From Gammaproteobacteria bacterium (GTDB taxonomy: Bacteria; Pseudomonadota; Gammaproteobacteria; JAJRRL01), in contig JAJRRL010000039.1 of the NCBI GenBank assembly GCA_024279495.1, positions 1 to 62,978 of the forward strand: a stretch of DNA of 62,978 bases. The letters run 5' to 3'. The position numbers and the translations under genes are program-made. The notes below the pieces were generated by a model, which saw nothing but the letters and a program-made list of their open reading frames with translations, was not told the origin of the DNA and made no database searches. Positions 58,435 to 62,978 of the stretch are shown here, one piece after another. How positions within the stretch are numbered: position 1 is the first letter of the stretch; every line of letters starts with the position of its first letter.

Positions 58435-58632
58435 TTAATTGTCCTGATCAGTATCTTTTTCTGCTTGAACGATAACTTCACGACCTTTGTAATAACCATT
58501 TGGCGTGATGTGATGACGACGGTGGCTTTCACCTGTGAGAGGGTCTTTCACTAATGTTGCAGGAGACACTGCATCATGTGAACGACGCATGCCACGTCTT
58601 GCGCGAGATTTCTTACTTTTCTGAACAGCCAT
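58435..58632 (-). CDS. rpmF: Ribosomal protein L32
   Basis: L32 is a small 50S protein. The 65-aa sequence begins [20 protein letters not shown], as expected, and ends with an acidic tail (EKDTDQDN). The usual zinc cysteines are absent, as in many gammaproteobacterial L32. It heads the fatty-acid operon. The yceD gene that usually precedes rpmF is missing here; the gap of ~160 bp to rluC holds only a promoter and a leader. Confidence 0.96.
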   Translation of the reverse strand: MAVQKSKKSRARRGMRRSHDAVSPATLVKDPLTGESHRRHHITPNGYYKGREVIVQAEKDTDQDN

Positions 58633-58739
58633 ACTAATTTAACTCCTAAGGTGATAGCGATCATGATACGCTAATAACGCGCCCAGTAGACGCCAACGCT
58701 TTGCTCTGATCAAATCATGATCATGATCTGCAACCGCAG

Positions 58740-58768
58740 ATGGTAGCTATATCTCGCTATGCTGTCAA
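58740..58768 (-). promoter_or_regulatory. Promoter of the rpmF-plsX-fab operon
   Basis: On the minus strand a perfect -35 TTGACA (58763-58768) is 17 bp from -10 TACCAT (58740-58745). It begins 23 bp after the rluC stop and gives a ~100-nt leader containing the self-complementary ATCATGATCATGAT (near 58717-58730). Confidence 0.6.
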
Positions 58769-58790
58769 TCCCAAAGCTCCTTGCAAACCT

Positions 58791-59762
58791 TTAAGAGATT
58801 GGAATCACGCGGCTTTCAACTCTTAGAGGCCCTATCTCTTTGATTTTTCGCCATATTGGTAAGTCAGACCAAAAATCAGGAATTGCTGCTCTTGCCTCCA
58901 TTCGGTCGCCTCCATACTCAAAACCAAGCACAGCTGAATGCAAAAACAAGCTGTCTTTATATAATTTATGCCATTTTCGTGACAATGCTTTATCTGCATA
59001 CTTTTGATCACCAACAACTGGATGACCAAGATACGATAAATGAACTCGAATCTGATGCGTTCGTCCCGTTTCCAAGCGAACCTCTAATAAAGACATGTTA
59101 TCCCCCACCCAAAGCGGTGTGACATGACTAACCGCTGAGGTTGCTGAATGATTAACCACCACCATTCGCTCTCCGCCTTCGGTAGCATGCTTTTCAAGCG
59201 GAAGATCAACTCGCATGGCACCGTGTTTCCAAGATCCAGACACAACCGCGAGGTATCTCTTCTCAACCGATCGCTCTCGAAATTGTTGGGATAAAGAACG
59301 GAGCACCTTTCCTTGCCGGGCAAGCAGCAGACAGCCTGAGGTTTGTCTATCGAGTCTATGCACCAACTTCCAATGCTGATCATCTTCAATCTGCGTGATC
59401 GCCTCAATCACACCACTAGCCACTCCAGTCCCCGTATGAACACTAAATCCCGACGGCTTATTCAACACTTTAATATCACAGGCTTCATGGAAAATGCTCT
59501 CTTGCACAGCTTTTTTCATCCAATGTGGCACCAAAATGGTGGGCTTTTCAGAAGCCACCAACGGAGGAACCCGAACTTGGTCACCTGCTTTCAAGCGATG
59601 CTCTGCTTTAATACGGCCTCCATTCACACGCACTTCACCGCTCCGAACAGCACGATATATTCGGCTTCTAGGAACACCTGATAACTGACTCATTATAAAG
59701 TTATCCACGCGCTGGCCATCATGCTCTGAGCCAATGAGCTGCTGATATTTTTTTTGGGTCAC
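58791..59762 (-). CDS. rluC: 23S rRNA pseudouridine synthase RluC
   Basis: RluC makes pseudouridines 955, 2504 and 2580 in 23S rRNA. The 323-aa protein has an N-terminal S4 domain (VDNFIMSQLSGVPRSRIYRAV) and the RluA-type core with the catalytic aspartate in HRLDRQTSG, then GRTHQIRVHLSYLGHPVVGD. The start is GTG 59762 (GAGG seven bases upstream); the TTG three bases before is an alternative. It is divergent from rne, as in E. coli. RluD is another possibility, but the position next to rne favours RluC. Confidence 0.9.
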   Translation of the reverse strand: MTQKKYQQLIGSEHDGQRVDNFIMSQLSGVPRSRIYRAVRSGEVRVNGGRIKAEHRLKAGDQVRVPPLVASEKPTILVPHWMKKAVQESIFHEACDIKVLNKPSGFSVHTGTGVASGVIEAITQIEDDQHWKLVHRLDRQTSGCLLLARQGKVLRSLSQQFRERSVEKRYLAVVSGSWKHGAMRVDLPLEKHATEGGERMVVVNHSATSAVSHVTPLWVGDNMSLLEVRLETGRTHQIRVHLSYLGHPVVGDQKYADKALSRKWHKLYKDSLFLHSAVLGFEYGGDRMEARAAIPDFWSDLPIWRKIKEIGPLRVESRVIPIS

Positions 59763-60244
59763 CAAGAACCTCTATCCACTTGACTTAAACTTGGTCAATA
59801 CGTTACCACAACCCATGGACCTCCCGCAAGCAAGCGGCCAAAAGCGTTGCTACCACAGAGAAAGGCTGTTATTATATGAGACGGGCAGCTGGAATTCTAA
59901 CATAAGTTGTTGATTTAATGTTACTTTTCTTGAATAGCCATTCAATTTGATCGACGCGGCAATGGTCGCATCGGAAGCATCACATTATCTAACGATGCGC
60001 TCTCGGAGTCGAACTAGAGGGTTATCTTTAAAGTTTCGTTTTTCGAAGCAAAAATGAAGGTAGCTCAAATCAGAAATGAACGAATCGAAGCTCATTATAT
60101 GAGTAAAGGTTTTTGCCACTTCTGAGTGATTTCGCTTCATTTGCAGCCGAAAGAATGAATTGAAGACAAGCCCTAACCACACACCTGTTGGCGAACCTGT
60201 TTCCTAAGGTCACAGTTGAGCGCCTAACACAATTTAGGATAACC
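59763..60244. other. Divergent gap and long rne leader
   Basis: No gene. The 482-bp gap between rluC and rne should hold both promoters; none is clear. In E. coli the rne mRNA has a long 5' leader that senses RNase E level. A leader of similar length could fit here, and its last 45 nt can form a hairpin hiding the ribosome-binding site (60203-60238). Confidence 0.6.
60203..60238 (+). promoter_or_regulatory. SD-masking alternatives in the rne leader
   Basis: TTAGG (60234-60238) contains part of the Shine-Dalgarno sequence TAGGA for rne (ATG 60245). It can pair with CCTAA at 60223-60227 (loop 6 nt) or with CCTAA at 60203-60207. Stems are only 5 bp, so the switch is speculative. Confidence 0.3.
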
Positions 60245-62755
60245 ATGAACACAAACACAAACCAAAACACAACAAACCAAAACACAAAAGCAATGATCAT
60301 CAACGCCGCTGAACTTGACATGACACGCGTAGTGATCACCAGCATGAAAGGCAGAAAACACGATGTTGTTCATTTCGATATCGACAGCAACCATCAGCGT
60401 GAACGACAAACAATGTCTAACATTTACAAAGCTGTTGTTACTAGCGTTGAGCTAAGCCTAAATGCAGTATTTGTTAATTTTGGCGGCGATCGTCACGGCT
60501 TTCTACCACTAAGCAACATCTCTAGCGAATACTTCCTTGAAACACCTACCAGCAAAGGCAACCCCAAACCTGAAGACCTAGGTCGCCTCATTAAAGTGGG
60601 TCAGGAACTAGTAGTCCAAGTTGAAAAAGAAGAACGCGGCAACAAAGGCGCAGCACTGACTACCTTTATCAGCCTGGCTGGCTCCTACGTTGTATTAATG
60701 CCTAACAATGATCGTGGCGGAGGCGTTTCTCGTCAAATCGAAGGCGCTGAACGTGAAGCATTAAAAAACAAAGTTAGCGCCCTAGAAATACCTGAAGGCA
60801 TGAGCCTGATTGTTCGCACAGCAGGTGTGGGTCGTTCATTAGACGATCTCAAATGGGATCTCAGCATTCTATTGCGTTACTGGGATGCCATCAAAAAAGC
60901 GGCTATCGCCAAACCTGGTCCCTACCTAATCGTTGAAGAAAGCGATATCGTTCTCCGAAGCGTACGTGATCACTTCCGACAAGATATCGACGAAGTCGTT
61001 ATCGATGAGGCTGCTGCTTACGAACGCGTTCGTAACTACATCAACTTGGTCCGACCAGACTTCTTGGATCGCATCAAACGCTACGATAGTAGCACTCCTA
61101 TTTTCAGTCACTACCAAGTAGAAACTCAAGTCAGCACCGCGTTTGATCGTGAAGTACGTCTACGCTCTGGCGCTTCTATTGTCATCGACCAAACTGAAGC
61201 GTTAGTCGCTATCGACGTGAACTCTGCACGAGCAACAAAAGGCGCGAACATTGAAGAAACTGCGTTTCAAACCAACCTACAAGCTACCGATGAAATCGCT
61301 CGACAAATACGCTTCCGTGATTTAAGCGGCCTTGTTGTGATTGACTACATCGACATGGTCGAACCTTCTCATCGCCGAACTGTTGAAGACCGTCTAGCAG
61401 AAGCAATGAGCATTGACCGCGCAAGAGTGCAGCGCACTCGAATTTCAGAACTTGGTCTGCTGGAATTATCTCGACAACGTTTACGTCGTACTCTCACTCG
61501 ACTCACCAACATAACCTGTCCTCGCTGCGACGGCCAAGGCCTTATTCGCACCGTGGAATCACTGGCAAACTCAATTATACACATGATGCAAGACAATCAA
61601 ACCAAGAGTAGCAACCCCTTGCACTTTACCTTGCAATGCCCTCTCGACTTAACCACCTTCCTCATGAATGAAAAACGAGCCGACATTCAAAAGCTCACTG
61701 ACCTACACCAAACAAAAGTCACTATCATTCCCAATCAACATATGCTTACGCCTGCTTATCAGCTTAAACAAACAGAGCTCAACGTAGAAAAAGACGGACA
61801 ACAGCCTACTAGCTACCAGCAAATTAAGCAGAACAAAACCAACACCTTACTACCACAAAAGAAAACATCGCGTGCCTCTTTCAATGAACCCGCGATTAAC
61901 GAATACCTCAGCATGCCAACTGAACGTGAACAAAACCCTGAAAGCGGCCTATTAGGACGCCTAGCTAAACGTTGGTTTGGCAATTCCGATGAACAACAAA
62001 ATACATCTGACACCGATAAGAAAAGTTCAGGTGACTCTAAAACACAAGACAGAACTCGTCGCCCACAACGCCCTTCAAGGCAACAGGGGAACAGAGGTGG
62101 CGAGCGCCCGCCAAGACGTCAAGGGGAAAGCCAGCAACAACGACGCCGCTCCGACTCTCCAAGGCGTGATGACCTTAATACTGAAGGGGAAGAATCTTCC
62201 TCCACTCGCCAACAAAACACAGGCACTCACTCTGCCAGCAACAGCAGTAACACCATGAGAGCCACTCCTAAAGCCGCTGATGCAGCCAAACGCACAAGTA
62301 CTCGTCGAGGCTCTCGCGGTGGATCACGCAGCGCTGTTTCCCCTGAAGAGAGCACGACTAACTCTACAAGACCAACCACCTCTATTCAAAAAGAGCAAAC
62401 AGCTGCACCTGCGCCAAATAGACCCGTAGAAAAGCCAGCTCCCGCACCTGTTAAAGCAGTAGCTAAACCACCAGCTGATGTAGCTCCAGCAGCTCCAGCA
62501 GCTCCTGTTAAGAAAAGCCTGTCATCTGCAAGACGAACCCCTGGCGCTAGACAAGCAAGACCTATGCCTAAAAAGATCGAGAAAAAAGCTGAAGATACAG
62601 AAAAGCTAACAGAAATACCTACTGCTCCAGCAACACCTCCAAAGCGCTACAAAAAAACACCAAGCAGCGCTCGACAAGTCTCTAAAAGGCCTGGGCCTAA
62701 AAAAGCAGTGAAGACTGAAGACAAAACAGAAAAAGGCTCTGAAACCTCTGAATAA
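60245..62755 (+). CDS. rne: Ribonuclease E
   Basis: RNase E is the main endonuclease for mRNA decay and for rRNA and tRNA maturation, and scaffolds the degradosome. The 836-aa protein has an S1 domain (~48-130), 5'-sensor and DNase-I-like catalytic region with metal aspartates in VAIDVNSARAT and VVIDYIDM, and the zinc-link CPRCDGQG (~425). From ~540 it is disordered. Residues ~567-580 (GLLGRLAKRWFG) resemble the amphipathic membrane-binding helix at the same position in E. coli; arginine-rich and P/A/K-rich segments follow. At 836 aa it is shorter than E. coli (1061). ATG 60245 has AGGA five bases upstream. It ends in an intrinsic terminator. Confidence 0.96.
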   Translation: MNTNTNQNTTNQNTKAMIINAAELDMTRVVITSMKGRKHDVVHFDIDSNHQRERQTMSNIYKAVVTSVELSLNAVFVNFGGDRHGFLPLSNISSEYFLETPTSKGNPKPEDLGRLIKVGQELVVQVEKEERGNKGAALTTFISLAGSYVVLMPNNDRGGGVSRQIEGAEREALKNKVSALEIPEGMSLIVRTAGVGRSLDDLKWDLSILLRYWDAIKKAAIAKPGPYLIVEESDIVLRSVRDHFRQDIDEVVIDEAAAYERVRNYINLVRPDFLDRIKRYDSSTPIFSHYQVETQVSTAFDREVRLRSGASIVIDQTEALVAIDVNSARATKGANIEETAFQTNLQATDEIARQIRFRDLSGLVVIDYIDMVEPSHRRTVEDRLAEAMSIDRARVQRTRISELGLLELSRQRLRRTLTRLTNITCPRCDGQGLIRTVESLANSIIHMMQDNQTKSSNPLHFTLQCPLDLTTFLMNEKRADIQKLTDLHQTKVTIIPNQHMLTPAYQLKQTELNVEKDGQQPTSYQQIKQNKTNTLLPQKKTSRASFNEPAINEYLSMPTEREQNPESGLLGRLAKRWFGNSDEQQNTSDTDKKSSGDSKTQDRTRRPQRPSRQQGNRGGERPPRRQGESQQQRRRSDSPRRDDLNTEGEESSSTRQQNTGTHSASNSSNTMRATPKAADAAKRTSTRRGSRGGSRSAVSPEESTTNSTRPTTSIQKEQTAAPAPNRPVEKPAPAPVKAVAKPPADVAPAAPAAPVKKSLSSARRTPGARQARPMPKKIEKKAEDTEKLTEIPTAPATPPKRYKKTPSSARQVSKRPGPKKAVKTEDKTEKGSETSE

Positions 62756-62768
62756 ACAGAGGTTTTCT
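62743..62768 (+). terminator. Intrinsic terminator of rne
   Basis: AACCTCTG (62743-62750), loop AATAAA and CAGAGGTT (62757-62764) form a perfect 8-bp stem followed by TTC. The stop codon TAA lies inside the loop. Confidence 0.75.
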
Positions 62769-62978
62769 ACCAACCCTCTTTTTCAAGTCTCACTCAAACA
62801 TAAACCTGCGCCCAACAAGCACCGAACCCTCTCACTAAACCAAGTGTATCGCACCGCTCGAGATAGATTAACGCCATCCTAGCGCAAATCGACTCGCGAA
62901 GGCGATCGTTATCTGTGCCGCGACTCGTCCTCGTCACCCACGCTACGCAACCTAACGGCTTGACTACGCTGTGGTCTC
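62769..62978. other. Non-coding end of the window
   Basis: No gene seen. The last ~90 bp are GC-richer than their surroundings, and the final 16 bases (ACTACGCTGTGGTCTC) are identical to positions 1-16 of the window. Confidence 0.6.

Overview
The window looks like part of the chromosome of a gammaproteobacterium with moderately low GC. Three gene orders are typical of that class: thrS-infC-rpmI-rplT-pheS-pheT-ihfA-merR; ffs-dnaX-ybaB-recR; and rne divergent from rluC-rpmF-plsX-fabH-fabD-fabG-acpP-fabF followed by mltG-tmk-holB-tatD. Large unrecognised proteins sit between these housekeeping blocks (364, 602, 1408, 236, 565 and 933 aa), there are two Bcr-type exporters, and repeats litter the intergenic DNA. 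Together these suggest a host-associated member of the Legionellales (Legionella/Coxiella-like), but that placement is an inference from gene order and protein style, not a computed one.

Layout. 1-8.9 kb: accessory and small genes (364-aa orphan, degenerate BioC-type methyltransferase, XRE regulator, comF, aspartate aminotransferase, tRNA-Asn, rhodanese, small proteins, 602-aa coiled-coil protein). 8.9-19.5 kb: recJ, a GNAT acetyltransferase, then the translation operon from thrS to merR on the minus strand, with infC starting at AUU and a tRNA-Val upstream of thrS. 19.6-27.6 kb: a 1408-aa membrane-anchored orphan, an overlapping operon (TrpR-like regulator, amino-acid permease, GT4 glycosyltransferase) and a 236-aa membrane orphan. 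27.7-31 kb: 4.5S RNA, dnaX, and recR flanked by two YbaB-type genes. 31-39.8 kb: an AI-2E-type permease, then the envelope/ribosome cluster rsfS-rlmH-mrdA-rodA-mltB and a TPR-methyltransferase fusion. 39.8-49.7 kb: two tandem Bcr/CflA transporters, a 565-aa membrane orphan, and a tightly overlapped set mltG-tmk-holB-tatD-glnS-ychJ. 49.9-62.8 kb: a 933-aa protein made of ten ~61-residue repeats, the fatty-acid operon, rluC and rne.

The most unusual items are (i) the 933-aa repeat protein, which lies at the conserved fabF/mltG junction where related genomes carry pabC; (ii) a family of ERIC-like palindromic elements with a GTAC-loop-GTAC core at several intergenic sites, two of which directly abut stop codons; (iii) two further short repeat families concentrated at 30.9-34.1 kb and 54.3-54.8 kb; (iv) the 1408-aa orphan; (v) two CCTAA sequences that can each pair with the Shine-Dalgarno sequence of rne; and (vi) a possible small RNA next to a 44-bp direct repeat at 8.5-8.8 kb. 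I saw no CRISPR array, transposase, integrase or prophage gene. Several genes start at non-ATG codons (TTG, GTG, ATT), and start choices below rest mostly on ribosome-binding-site spacing.
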